Below, one piece after another: positions 1 to 8,303 of a stretch of 64,000 bases of DNA. The notes below the pieces were generated by a model, which was not told the origin of the DNA, did no database searches, and worked only from the letters and a program-made list of their open reading frames with translations. Source of the stretch: an uncultured Dysosmobacter sp. (GTDB lineage: Bacteria > Bacillota > Clostridia > Oscillospirales > Oscillospiraceae); contig CANQPD010000001.1 of the NCBI GenBank assembly GCA_947625655.1, positions 248,001 through 312,000 on the forward strand, in the 5' to 3' direction. Position 1 is the first letter of the stretch. Each line of letters begins with the position of its first letter. The position numbers were made by a program, and so were the translations under genes.

Positions 1-293
1 ACGATCTCGTCGTTGTCCTCGTTCTGGAGCTCCTCCGCCAGCATGCAGCTGTACGGGATCTCCTTCTCCTGCGGAAATTCCCTGCCGCAGCGGTCGCAGG
101 CGGCGTCCAGCGTGGTCCTGGCCGTCAGGGTCAGGTCCAGGACACCGGCGGTGTTGCGGATCTCGCCGCTGACTTCCACCGGGCGGCTCACCGGATACCG
201 GCCAGAGAACTCCACATCGGAGAGATCCAGCTCAAACCGGAATTCCAGCCGTCCGCCGGGGGTATGCAGGATGGGTTTTACATCAAAAAGCAT
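1..293 (-). CDS. YceD/DUF177 family protein, 3' end outside window
   Basis: The first 97 residues of a YceD-type protein are visible; the C-terminus lies off the left edge. In this family (large-subunit rRNA accumulation protein) the gene usually sits just before rpmF (L32), which would be outside the window. The diagnostic feature is a CxxC pair (C66, C69) inside 'CDRCGREF', after a beta-rich N-terminus. The ATG at 293 follows a GAGG ribosome-binding site with good spacing. The order with rpmF cannot be checked here. Confidence 0.75.
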   Translation of the reverse strand, partial: MLFDVKPILHTPGGRLEFRFELDLSDVEFSGRYPVSRPVEVSGEIRNTAGVLDLTLTARTTLDAACDRCGREFPQEKEIPYSCMLAEELQNEDNDEI

Positions 294-383
294 AGTCTAC
301 CTCGCAATGACACGAGTAGTATTATAAGGGATGACTTCCCCGTTGTCAAACAATTTTTTCAAATTCCGCCCGGTTTTTCGATT

Positions 384-854
384 TCACTGCCGGTCATTGT
401 CCGGATCCAGATGCTTGTTGGCAAGGTCGATGCCCAGGATGGAGTAGCGGAACCCCCCCAGCAGCTTGGCATAGGACGCCGTGGCGTATTCGTCCCCGGG
501 GCGGCGGGCGGCCCAGCGGTCCCGCAGAAGCGCCGCGAAGCGGGGGCAGTCCGTCCCCGTCTGCTCCAGCAGCATGGGCGTCAGATAGTCCACCACCATC
601 TGCTTTTCATTGACCATCACGGAGGCGCGGTTCCAGAAGCGCTGGCGCTTCCAGCCCGCCTCCAGCCCGTCCAGAATTTCGTCCGCCAGGGCCTGGAGGG
701 CCGCTTCCTCCCCTCCGGCGGCCCGGACCGCCTCCAGATAGGCGGGGCCGAACCGCGCGGTGTATTCCTGGAAAGCCTTTGGATACTCCCGGCGGGTAAA
801 GCGGTCCAGCCAGGTCCTTCCGGTCTGGACGGCGTCGAGAAGCTCCCTGCTCAT
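384..854 (-). CDS. hypothetical protein, 156 aa
   Basis: A soluble, mostly helical protein of 156 residues with many Arg, Glu and aromatic residues. There is no signal peptide or membrane segment, and I recognise no family. Its ATG overlaps the stop of the upstream 95-aa membrane protein gene by four bases (ATGA), so the two are probably translationally coupled. An earlier start in the same frame would overlap that neighbour much further and is less likely. Confidence 0.7.
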   Translation of the reverse strand: MSRELLDAVQTGRTWLDRFTRREYPKAFQEYTARFGPAYLEAVRAAGGEEAALQALADEILDGLEAGWKRQRFWNRASVMVNEKQMVVDYLTPMLLEQTGTDCPRFAALLRDRWAARRPGDEYATASYAKLLGGFRYSILGIDLANKHLDPDNDRQ

Positions 855-1138
855 GCGTCCTCCCCGCCTTTCTCCGGCTCTTCCGGCTCGTCGCTCCAGG
901 TGGAGGGATCGTCGATGTGGGCCTTGCCGTACTGATAGGCCCTCCACTCCCGGAGGATCAGCAGCGCGCCAATGACCAGGAAAACCAGGCCGCCGGCGGC
1001 GCCGACGGCCGGCGAGTCCGATTTGCCGGTCCATACGCCGCCCAGCAGCTGGACGGCCAGATAAATCAGATATCCGCCCGCAAGAACCCAGACGTAGTTC
1101 ACCCGGCCAGTCTGCTTTTTTTCAGGTCTTTCGCTCAT
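851..1138 (-). CDS. small membrane protein, 95 aa
   Basis: Two hydrophobic segments (about residues 14-37 and 48-65) are followed by an acidic, Pro/Glu-rich tail, so it is predicted to be a two-helix inner membrane protein with a cytosolic tail. A GGAG ribosome-binding site precedes the ATG. It is the first gene of a two-gene unit with the 156-aa protein and is divergent from the RluA-type gene. No family is recognised. Confidence 0.7.
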   Translation of the reverse strand: MSERPEKKQTGRVNYVWVLAGGYLIYLAVQLLGGVWTGKSDSPAVGAAGGLVFLVIGALLILREWRAYQYGKAHIDDPSTWSDEPEEPEKGGEDA

Positions 1139-1179
1139 CTTCAGTGTCTCCTAACCTCATTGAAAAATTCCGAACGGGC

Positions 1180-1231
1180 TTTACAATCCCCCGGCAAACA
1201 GGTATGATAGATACGATCTCATCACAGGAGG
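1180..1231 (+). promoter_or_regulatory. sigma-A promoter and RBS of the RluA-type gene
   Basis: TTTACA (1180-1185) and TATGAT (1203-1208) are separated by 17 bp, and an AGGAGG ribosome-binding site lies at 1226-1231, seven bases before the ATG at 1239. Confidence 0.8.
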
Positions 1232-1238
1232 TCCCATC

Positions 1239-2219
1239 ATGCGGGAATTCACCATCGGGAAAAATGACGCCGGACAGCGGCTGGACCGCTTTGTGTCCAA
1301 AAATCTGCCGCTGCTGCCCCCCGCCCTGCTGCAGAAGTACATCCGCCTCAAGCGCATCAAGGTCAATGGCAGGGGCTCCAAGCGGGACGCCCGCCTGAAC
1401 ACGGGGGATGTTTTACAATTATATATCAACGACGAGTTCTTTGACAAGCCCAATGAGAAAAATCTCTTTCTGACCGTGTTCAAGCCCAATCTGAACATCG
1501 TCTATGAGGACGAGAACCTGCTGCTGGTGGACAAGCGCCCGGGCCTGGTGGTCCACGCCGACGAGACGGAGAAGGTCAACACCCTCATCAACCACATCCA
1601 GGCCTACCTGTATCAGAAAAAAGAGTGGAATCCCAAGTGGGAGAACGCCTTTGCCCCGGCGCTGTGCAACCGCATCGACCGCAACACCGGCGGCATCGTC
1701 ATCGCCGCCAAGAACGCGGAGACACTGCGGATCATCAACGAGAAGATCAAAAACCACGAGCTGGAGAAATCCTACCTCTGCGTCACCGTGGGCCGCCCCC
1801 GGCCCGCGTCGGGCAGGATTGAGGGGTTTTTGCTGAAGGACGAGGCGAAAAAGCTGGTGTCCTTCTATCATAGGCCCGTCCCCGGCGGCAAGACCGCCGT
1901 CACCCTGTATAAGACCCTGGAGACCCGGGGGGAACTGTCCCTGGTGGAATGCCGCCTGCTGACAGGCCGGACCCACCAGATCCGCGTCTCCATGGCGGAG
2001 CTCGGCTGTCCCCTGCTGGGGGACGGCAAGTATGGAAACGGCGCGGCCAACAGGCGCTACCGCGAGACCCGGCAGGCGCTGTATTCCTACAAGCTGCACT
2101 TCGATTTCCCCACCGACGCGGGGATGCTGAACTATCTGCGGGGCAGGGAATTCACCGTGGCGGACGTGCCCTTCCGGGGCAAATATTTTCCGCAGGGGAA
2201 AACGCTTGAAAAATCATGA
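1239..2219 (+). CDS. RluA-family 23S rRNA pseudouridine synthase
   Basis: This 326-aa protein isomerises uridine to pseudouridine in RNA, most likely 23S rRNA. It has an N-terminal S4-type RNA-binding region (about residues 12-70) and an RluA catalytic domain (about 90-310). The catalytic Asp is D147 in 'NRIDRNTGG', the family's HRLDxxTSG motif with Asn in place of His. 'GRTHQIRVS' follows, as expected. The length is typical of RluC/RluD-type enzymes, but the exact target uridine cannot be read from sequence. It is a single gene with its own promoter. Confidence 0.9.
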   Translation: MREFTIGKNDAGQRLDRFVSKNLPLLPPALLQKYIRLKRIKVNGRGSKRDARLNTGDVLQLYINDEFFDKPNEKNLFLTVFKPNLNIVYEDENLLLVDKRPGLVVHADETEKVNTLINHIQAYLYQKKEWNPKWENAFAPALCNRIDRNTGGIVIAAKNAETLRIINEKIKNHELEKSYLCVTVGRPRPASGRIEGFLLKDEAKKLVSFYHRPVPGGKTAVTLYKTLETRGELSLVECRLLTGRTHQIRVSMAELGCPLLGDGKYGNGAANRRYRETRQALYSYKLHFDFPTDAGMLNYLRGREFTVADVPFRGKYFPQGKTLEKS

Positions 2220-2238
2220 AGAAATATAGATAATTTCC

Positions 2239-2267
2239 TTGACTTTTGGGGATACTTCCTATATAGT
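2239..2267 (+). promoter_or_regulatory. sigma-A promoter of the polyamine transporter operon
   Basis: TTGACT (2239-2244), a 17-bp spacer and TATAGT (2262-2267) give a near-consensus promoter. The leader to the potA start is about 160 nt and holds a GC-rich inverted repeat near 2320-2345 and a run of seven T at about 2370-2376. Attenuation is possible but not demonstrated. Confidence 0.75.
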
Positions 2268-2436
2268 TCAAATTGCTGAATTTCAACGAGACGAGAACTC
2301 TCAGACAGCAGGGTACAATTTGCCCGGAGGCCGCCGCGGCGCCGGGGTTGTTCTTTGCCGGCTGGGAGTTTTTTTACAACAGAGAAAAGAGGCGTTATTG
2401 TTCAAACAAAATTATTTTTGAAATGGGGGAGGATAC

Positions 2437-3621
2437 ATGTCCAAAGAGTTGATTCGCCTGCGGGATCTGTGCATGGCGTACGACAACGAACCTGTATTGA
2501 ACAACATCAATCTGTACATCAACGACAAAGAGTTCCTCACATTGCTCGGACCCAGCGGGTGCGGTAAAACCACCACGCTGCGGATCATAGGCGGTTTCGC
2601 GACACCTACGTCGGGAGACGTCTTGTTCGACGGTGTGAGGATTAATGACGTTCCGCCCTACAAACGGCAGATCAACACGGTCTTCCAGAAGTACGCGCTG
2701 TTCCCCCACCTGAACGTGTTCGAGAACATCGCCTTCGGCCTGCGGATGCAGCGCCGGCCCGATCCCAGCGACCCCACCGGGAAGAGAACGGTAAAGATCC
2801 CGGAGGACGAGATCCGGGAACGGGTCATGGAAATGCTGGAGGTCATCAGCCTGAAGGGCTTCGAAAGCCGCAGGCCCGACGCCCTCTCCGGCGGCCAGCA
2901 GCAGCGGGTGGCCATCGCCCGTGCGCTGGTGAACCGGCCCAAGGTCCTGCTTCTGGACGAGCCCCTGGGCGCCCTGGATCTGAAGCTCCGCAAGGACATG
3001 CAGATCGAGCTGAAGCGCATCCAGCAGCAGGTGGGCATTACGTTTATATATGTGACCCACGATCAGGAGGAGGCCCTGACCATGTCCGACACCATCGTGG
3101 TGATGGACAAGGGCTCCATCCAGCAGATCGGCACCCCCGAGGATATCTACAACGAGCCGAAAAACGCCTTTGTGGCGGACTTCATCGGCGAGTCCAACAT
3201 CATTGACGGCATCATGGTCCGGGACAACCTGGTCCAGATGTACGGCAAGCAGTTCCCCTGTCTGGACGGCGGCTTCGCCGAAAACGAGCCGGTGGACGTG
3301 GTCATCCGTCCGGAGGACATCGACATCGTCCCCGTGGAGCAGGGCCAGCTGACCGGCACCGTCACCAATGTAACCTTCAAGGGCATGCAGTACGACATCA
3401 TCGTGGACTTTAAGGGCTTCAAGTGGCTGATCCAGACCACGGACCACTCCCCCGAGGGCGAGCGCATCGGCATCAAGATCGACCCCGACGGCATCCACGT
3501 GATGAAGAAGAGCCAGTACTCCGGCATGTTCGGCGACTATTCCTCTTTCTCCGACGAATATGACGAATTGGACGACGCCAGCCTGGAGCCGGTTGAGGAG
3601 GAGAGCGGGGATGAAGAATAA
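2437..3621 (+). CDS. potA: spermidine/putrescine ABC transporter ATP-binding protein
   Basis: This is the cytoplasmic ATPase that drives polyamine import with PotB and PotC. It is 394 aa, with Walker A GPSGCGKT (38-45), signature LSGGQQQ (150-156), Walker B LLLDEP (171-176) and the H-loop His208. The C-terminal third is a TOBE-type regulatory region ending in an acidic tail. A strong GGGGGAGG ribosome-binding site precedes the ATG. The last 11 bases overlap potB. An insert of about 20 residues after 'GLRMQRR' is slightly unusual for PotA. Confidence 0.95.
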   Translation: MSKELIRLRDLCMAYDNEPVLNNINLYINDKEFLTLLGPSGCGKTTTLRIIGGFATPTSGDVLFDGVRINDVPPYKRQINTVFQKYALFPHLNVFENIAFGLRMQRRPDPSDPTGKRTVKIPEDEIRERVMEMLEVISLKGFESRRPDALSGGQQQRVAIARALVNRPKVLLLDEPLGALDLKLRKDMQIELKRIQQQVGITFIYVTHDQEEALTMSDTIVVMDKGSIQQIGTPEDIYNEPKNAFVADFIGESNIIDGIMVRDNLVQMYGKQFPCLDGGFAENEPVDVVIRPEDIDIVPVEQGQLTGTVTNVTFKGMQYDIIVDFKGFKWLIQTTDHSPEGERIGIKIDPDGIHVMKKSQYSGMFGDYSSFSDEYDELDDASLEPVEEESGDEE

Positions 3622-4465
3622 GCTCTCCAAATTCGCCGTCCCCTACGTGATCTGGATGGCCCTGTTTGTGGTGGCCCCCATCATCATGGTGGTGGTCTAC
3701 GCCTTTTCCTCTGCCGAGGGCGGCTTCACCCTGGACAACTTCTCCAACATGGGCGCCTACGCGGTGGTGTTCGGCCGTTCCTTCAAGCTGGCCCTCATCG
3801 CCACGGTCATCTGTCTGGCTGTCGGGTATCCCGTCAGCTACATGATGAGCAAGGAGGGCCCCGGCTTCCAGCGGGTGGCCATGGTGCTCATCATGCTGCC
3901 CATGTGGATCAACTTCCTGCTGCGGACCTACTCCTGGATGTCCATTCTGGAAAACAACGGCCTTTTGAACCGCCTGTTTCAAAAGATCGGCGTGATCTCC
4001 CTGTACAACGGCATCTTCGGCACGGACCTCCAGTTCTTCCCCATGCTGAACACCCAGGGCGCCGTGGTGCTGGGCATGGTCTACAACTACCTGCCTTTCA
4101 TGATCCTGCCCATCTACTCTGTCATCATCAAGCTGGACCGCTCCCTGATCGAGGCGGCCCGGGACCTGGGGGCCAACTCCTTCAACGTGTTCCGCCGGGT
4201 GATCCTGCCCCTGTCCTTCCCGGGCATCCTCTCCGGCATCACCATGGTATTCGTCCCCTCGGTCTCCACCTTCGCCATCAGCAAAATGCTGGGCGGCGGC
4301 ACGGAGCTGCTGCTGGGCGACCTCATCGAACAGCAGTTCCTGGGCGGCGCCTACAATCCCCAGCTGGGCGCGGCCATCTCCCTGGTGATGATGGTCATTG
4401 TGGTGGTTTGCATGTGGGTCATGAACCGCTTCGGCGAGGGTGAAGAACAGGCGGTGATGCTATGA
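3611..4465 (+). CDS. potB: spermidine/putrescine ABC transporter permease PotB
   Basis: A polytopic inner-membrane permease of 284 aa with about six hydrophobic segments. It carries the EAA-loop motif '[20 protein letters not shown]', which contacts the ATPase. I chose the ATG at 3611 ('MKNKLSKF'), because upstream in-frame codons lie deep in potA. Its stop overlaps the next gene by four bases (ATGA), so potA, potB and the potCD fusion form one coupled operon. Confidence 0.93.
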   Translation: MKNKLSKFAVPYVIWMALFVVAPIIMVVVYAFSSAEGGFTLDNFSNMGAYAVVFGRSFKLALIATVICLAVGYPVSYMMSKEGPGFQRVAMVLIMLPMWINFLLRTYSWMSILENNGLLNRLFQKIGVISLYNGIFGTDLQFFPMLNTQGAVVLGMVYNYLPFMILPIYSVIIKLDRSLIEAARDLGANSFNVFRRVILPLSFPGILSGITMVFVPSVSTFAISKMLGGGTELLLGDLIEQQFLGGAYNPQLGAAISLVMMVIVVVCMWVMNRFGEGEEQAVML

Positions 4466-6456
4466 GAAAGAATCCCGCCTTCAACCGCTTTTTCATGGCC
4501 CTGGTGTTTTTGTTCCTGTACGCCCCCATCTTCCTGCTCATCGTCTTTTCCTTCAACAAGGGCAACAGCAACATCGTCTGGAGCGGTTTTTCCCTGGACT
4601 GGTATCAAAAGCTCTTTACGGACCGGCTCATCATGCAGAGCGTGTACACCACCCTGCTGGTCTCCCTGCTGGCCACCGCCATCGCCACCGCCGCCGGCAC
4701 CTTCGCGGCCATCGGCTTTTTCAGCCTCCGCCGGCGCGCCCGCAGCGTGCTGAACACCGTCAACAACATCCCCATGATGAACGCCGATATCGTCACCGGC
4801 GTCGCCATGTGTTTGTTCTTTGTGGCGTTTTTCACCTTCTGGTCCGACTTCGCGGCCTGGTTCAACGGCGCGCAGCACTTTGTGGAGCTGCCCACCCGCC
4901 TGACCCTGGGCTTCGGCACGCTGCTCATCGCCCATGTGGCCTTCAACATCCCCTATGTCATTCTGTCCGTGGGCCCCAAGCTGCGGCAGATGGACAAAAA
5001 CCTGGTGGACGCCGCCATGGACCTGGGCTGCACCTGGATGCAGGCCTTCTGGAAGGTCATTCTGCCGGAGATCAAGCCCGGCATCGTCTCCGGCGCGCTG
5101 ACGGCCTTCACCATGAGCGTGGACGACTTCATCATCAGCTATTTCACCGCCGGCTCGTCCTCCTCCACCCTGGCCATGACCATCTACGGCATGACGAAAA
5201 AGCGGGTCACGCCGGAGATCAACGCCATTTCCACCCTGCTGTTCGTCACCGTGCTTTTGCTGCTGGTCATCGTCAATGTCCGGGAGGCCCGGCTGGAGCG
5301 CCTGGGCCGCCGGGAGGTCCGCCGCAGTCCCCGGGCGGAGAAGGTCTCCCAGGCCCTCTCCACCCCCCGGGGCAGGCTGGCCCGCCGGGGCGCGGCCGCC
5401 GTCCTGGCCGCCGCCTTTGTGGTGACGGTGTGCCTGCTGACCGGCGCCACCAACGCCCAGCCCATGGTCAATGTGTGCAGCTGGGGCGAGTATATCGACG
5501 AGGAGCTGATCACCCAGTTTGAGGAAGAGACCGGCATCATGGTCAACTATCAGACGGCGGAGAGCAACGAGACCCTCTACTCCCTGCTGAAAAGCGGCGC
5601 CGGGGACTACGACGTCATCGTCCCCTCCGACTACATGATCTCCCAGCTCATTGAGGAGGATATGCTCTCGGAACTGGACTACAGCAACATCCCCAACTTT
5701 GAAAAGATCTCCGACCGCTTCAAAAACCTGCCCTATGATCCGGAGAACAAGTACACCGTCCCCTATGCCTGGGGCACCGTAGGCATCATCTACAACACCG
5801 CCATGGTGGACGAGCCCATCACCAGCTGGAGCGCCATGTTCGATACCCGGTATGCCGGAAACGTCCTGATGTTCCGCAACTCCCGGGACGCCATGGCCAC
5901 CGCCCTGCTGTATCTGGGCTATTCCCTGAACACCACCGATGAAAGCGAGCTGCGGGAGGCCTTCCAGCTGCTGGCGGATGCGAAGAAAAACGGCGTCTAT
6001 CAGTCTTTCGTCATGGATGAGATCTATCAGAAGCTGGAGGGCGGCAACGCCGCCATCGGCGCCTACTACGCCGGCGACTACCTGACCATGCTGGAGAACA
6101 ACGAGGATCTCGCCTTCGTGATCCCCGAGGAGGGCAGCAACTGGTTCATGGACGCCATGTGCGTTTTGAAGGACGCCCCCCACAAGGAGGAGGCCGAGGC
6201 GTGGATCAACTTCATCGCCTCCACCGAAGCCAACCTGGCCAATATGGATTATATCTGGTACGCCTCCCCCAACGAAGAGGCGCTGGAGGAATATCCCGCC
6301 TACTACGAGGAGCTGTACGGAGAGGAGCTGGACCCGGAGATCTACGAGATCATGGCCGCTCCCCAGGAGGTCCTGGACCGCTGCGAGGCCTATCTGGTCC
6401 TCCCCGCCGAGACCCGCGCTCTCTACAGCACGCTTTGGACCGAGCTTGGAATCTGA
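4462..6456 (+). CDS. potCD: polyamine transporter PotC permease fused to PotD substrate-binding domain
   Basis: One 664-aa reading frame joins two proteins that are separate in E. coli. Residues 1-285 are a PotC-type permease with six hydrophobic segments and an EAA loop at about 183-204 ('DAAMDLGCTW'). A basic linker (about 275-310) leads to a seventh hydrophobic segment (311-328). Residues from about 335 are a PotD-type binding protein, starting 'VCSWGEYIDEEL' and containing 'YDVIVPSDYM'. The extra helix would place the binding domain outside, tethered to the permease. No frameshift is needed. A hairpin terminator follows the stop. Confidence 0.93.
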   Translation: MRKNPAFNRFFMALVFLFLYAPIFLLIVFSFNKGNSNIVWSGFSLDWYQKLFTDRLIMQSVYTTLLVSLLATAIATAAGTFAAIGFFSLRRRARSVLNTVNNIPMMNADIVTGVAMCLFFVAFFTFWSDFAAWFNGAQHFVELPTRLTLGFGTLLIAHVAFNIPYVILSVGPKLRQMDKNLVDAAMDLGCTWMQAFWKVILPEIKPGIVSGALTAFTMSVDDFIISYFTAGSSSSTLAMTIYGMTKKRVTPEINAISTLLFVTVLLLLVIVNVREARLERLGRREVRRSPRAEKVSQALSTPRGRLARRGAAAVLAAAFVVTVCLLTGATNAQPMVNVCSWGEYIDEELITQFEEETGIMVNYQTAESNETLYSLLKSGAGDYDVIVPSDYMISQLIEEDMLSELDYSNIPNFEKISDRFKNLPYDPENKYTVPYAWGTVGIIYNTAMVDEPITSWSAMFDTRYAGNVLMFRNSRDAMATALLYLGYSLNTTDESELREAFQLLADAKKNGVYQSFVMDEIYQKLEGGNAAIGAYYAGDYLTMLENNEDLAFVIPEEGSNWFMDAMCVLKDAPHKEEAEAWINFIASTEANLANMDYIWYASPNEEALEEYPAYYEELYGEELDPEIYEIMAAPQEVLDRCEAYLVLPAETRALYSTLWTELGI

Positions 6457-6458
6457 GA

Positions 6459-6489
6459 AAACCGGCGCTGCATGCAGCGCCGGTTTTTC
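6459..6489 (+). terminator. intrinsic terminator after potCD
   Basis: A perfect GC-rich stem (ACCGGCGCTGC / GCAGCGCCGGT) is followed by TTTTT, two bases after the stop codon. Confidence 0.9.
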
Positions 6490-6517
6490 TTGCAAAATTT
6501 CATTTTTCGTGTACACT
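6490..6517 (+). promoter_or_regulatory. promoter of the thioesterase gene
   Basis: TTGCAA (6490-6495) and TACACT (6512-6517) are separated by 16 bp, directly after the upstream terminator. An AAAGGAGGA ribosome-binding site follows at about 6536. Confidence 0.6.
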
Positions 6518-6550
6518 GTACCTGTAAAGAATTCAAAAGGAGGAACTTTT

Positions 6551-6946
6551 ATGATCCTGATTGGAACAAAATGTCAATTGGAGCAGGCCGTCACCCAGGA
6601 GCTGACAGCCGCCGCCGTGGGCTCCGGCGCCCTGCCGGTGTTCGGCACGCCCTTCATGGCCGCCATGATGGAAAACGCCGCCATGACCGTGCTGCAGAGC
6701 TTCCTGGAGGAGGGCCAGGGCAGCGTAGGCACTCATCTGGACATCAGCCACGATGCCCCCACCCCCGTGGGCATGAAGGTCTGGGCGGAGGCCGAGATCA
6801 CCGCCGTGTCCGAAAACGGCAAAATGGTGGATTTCGCGGTCAGGGCCTGGGACGAAAAGGGCCCCATCGGCTCCGGCACCCACACCCGGGCCATCATCAG
6901 CAGCGAGCGCTTTTTGAACAAGTGCAGCGCCAAGCTGGAGGGCTGA
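6551..6946 (+). CDS. hotdog-fold thioesterase, FlK-like
   Basis: A 131-aa single-domain hotdog protein of the fluoroacetyl-CoA thioesterase-like family, expected to hydrolyse a small acyl-CoA. Candidate catalytic residues match the FlK pattern: T33 in 'FGTPFM', E41 in 'MENAAM' and H67 in 'ISHDAPTP'. The ATG at 6551 has a strong ribosome-binding site; earlier in-frame starts do not. It is flanked by its own promoter and terminator. The natural substrate is unknown, and fluoroacetyl-CoA itself is unlikely. Confidence 0.8.
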   Translation: MILIGTKCQLEQAVTQELTAAAVGSGALPVFGTPFMAAMMENAAMTVLQSFLEEGQGSVGTHLDISHDAPTPVGMKVWAEAEITAVSENGKMVDFAVRAWDEKGPIGSGTHTRAIISSERFLNKCSAKLEG

Positions 6947-6970
6947 CCCCCTCCCCCGCCCCGCAGTGCG

Positions 6971-7004
6971 CAGGCCGCCCGAAAATCCCGGGCGGCCTGT
7001 TTTT
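6971..7004 (+). terminator. terminator after the thioesterase
   Basis: CAGGCCGCCCG pairs with CGGGCGGCCTG and is followed by TTTTT. Confidence 0.85.
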
Positions 7005-7025
7005 GGAGGACACTCCACATTTTTC

Positions 7026-7053
7026 TTGTAATTTCCTCAAATTGTGCTATCAT
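7026..7053 (+). promoter_or_regulatory. promoter of the DUF1622 gene
   Basis: TTGTAA (7026-7031) and TATCAT (7048-7053) have 16-bp spacing. A GAGGAGGA ribosome-binding site precedes the ATG at 7084. Confidence 0.55.
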
Positions 7054-7083
7054 ATCCTTAACGCAAACGTTTGAGGAGGATAT

Positions 7084-7419
7084 ATGATGGCGATGCTTGA
7101 GCTTTTGGAAGAGGGATTCCAGTTTATCGTGCAATTCGGCGTCTTATTTTTGGAGTGTGTGGGCGTTGCGGTGCTGTTGGTATATGCGGTGAAGAGCATC
7201 ATTGGCTGCTTCAAAAGGGACCCCCATGTCCGCCTGACCCTGGCCCAGGGCATCGCCCTGGCCCTGGAATTCAAGCTGGGCGGCGAGGTCCTGCGCACGG
7301 CCATCGTCCGGGAGTACAGCGAGCTCATCACCCTGGGCGCCATTATCCTGCTCCGGGGCGCGCTGACCTTCCTGATCCATTGGGAGATCAAGAACGAGGA
7401 GTCCCGCTTCGGCGAATGA
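7084..7419 (+). CDS. DUF1622 family membrane protein
   Basis: A 111-aa integral membrane protein with hydrophobic segments at about residues 18-40 and 80-100. The conserved middle 'LAQGIALALEFKLGGEVLRTAI' region is characteristic of DUF1622, a family of unknown function. Two ATG codons in tandem (7084 and 7087) could both serve as start. It is a single gene with its own promoter, followed by an array of hairpins. Confidence 0.8.
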   Translation: MMAMLELLEEGFQFIVQFGVLFLECVGVAVLLVYAVKSIIGCFKRDPHVRLTLAQGIALALEFKLGGEVLRTAIVREYSELITLGAIILLRGALTFLIHWEIKNEESRFGE

Positions 7420-7516
7420 GCCTGTCTGGCGAATCAATCTGTTTGGAGAAAAAGCGTTCCGTTTCGCAGGGGGAGTACGAGGGGGCGGGAGTCCCCTCGT
7501 GTCGGATCAAATGCCT

Positions 7517-7635
7517 GCAAAAGGGCTGTGACAGCAGCCCTTTTGCCCCGCGAAGCGGGGCATTATAAAGCCCGTCAAAAAAGTCCTTTGGACTTTTTTG
7601 ACGGGCTGAAGCGGCCGCGCTGCGGCCGCTTTTTT
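7517..7635. terminator. array of four hairpins between convergent genes
   Basis: Four inverted repeats stand in a row: 7517-7546 (12-bp stem), 7545-7561 (7 bp), 7569-7607 (18-bp stem, 3-base loop) and 7610-7635 (9-bp stem followed by a T run). The last is a standard terminator for the plus strand; the set probably stops transcription from both sides. Confidence 0.75.
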
Positions 7636-7666
7636 GCTGCGTTCGATCTTCCGTGAAAGCCAGGGC

Positions 7667-8179
7667 TTACAGCACCAGAGAGGGCGCGCTGTACACCCGG
7701 GCAGCCAGCTCGCTGTTGAGCATGTACAGGCTCTTGGGATCGGAGCCGAACAGCTCCATCTTGGAGATCAGGTCGTTGGCGTTGGTCTCCTCCTCGCCCT
7801 GCTCCTTCACGAACCAGTCCAGGAACTGCATGGTGCGGAAATCCTTCACCTCGTAGGCAGCGGCATAGATGTCGTTGATGAGGCTGGTGACATAGATTTC
7901 ATGCTCCAGGCCGGCCTGCAGCACCGCCATGTCGCTGTCCAGCGCCTTGTCGGGCTTGCCGATGGCGTCCAGGGTCACCACCTCATTGTTGTTGTGCAGA
8001 TACTGATAGAACAGCATGGCGTGATCCCGCTCCTCCTGGGCCTGGATCTTGTACCAGTTGGCAAAGCCGTCCAGGCCCCGGGTCTCGAAATAGTTGGAGA
8101 AGTCCAGATACAGATAGGCAGAGTAAAATTCCTTGTTGACCTGCTGGTTCAGCAGATCCTTGACTTTTGCGTTCAGCAT
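7667..8179 (-). CDS. ferritin
   Basis: This 170-aa non-haem ferritin should store iron after oxidising it at a ferroxidase centre. Typical ligands are seen: Glu in 'NKEFYSAYLY', the E..H pair in 'QEERDHAMLF', Glu in 'AGLEHEIY' and 'KEQGEEE'. The ATG at 8179 ('MLNAKVKD') follows GGAGC at good spacing. A longer in-frame start exists but adds an unconserved Lys/Glu-rich stretch. It is a single gene, convergent with the DUF1622 gene. Confidence 0.93.
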   Translation of the reverse strand: MLNAKVKDLLNQQVNKEFYSAYLYLDFSNYFETRGLDGFANWYKIQAQEERDHAMLFYQYLHNNNEVVTLDAIGKPDKALDSDMAVLQAGLEHEIYVTSLINDIYAAAYEVKDFRTMQFLDWFVKEQGEEETNANDLISKMELFGSDPKSLYMLNSELAARVYSAPSLVL

Positions 8180-8303
8180 GATAGATCGCTCCTTTTCTTC
8201 TTTTATTTGCAATTGTGATTGTACATGCGTTTTTTCCGATTGTCTACTAGAAAAACGCATAAAAATGTGCTTTTCATTTTTGGCGTTCTCTGCCCGCCGG
8301 CAG

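Noticed and set aside
2275-2436. Possible riboswitch in the pot operon leader
   Set aside because: A GC-rich stem and a T run are visible, but I could not match any known aptamer motif, so only the promoter and leader are reported.
4351-6516. 721-codon minus-strand frame opposite potCD
   Set aside because: Antisense shadow of the transporter fusion, produced by high GC content in the third codon position.
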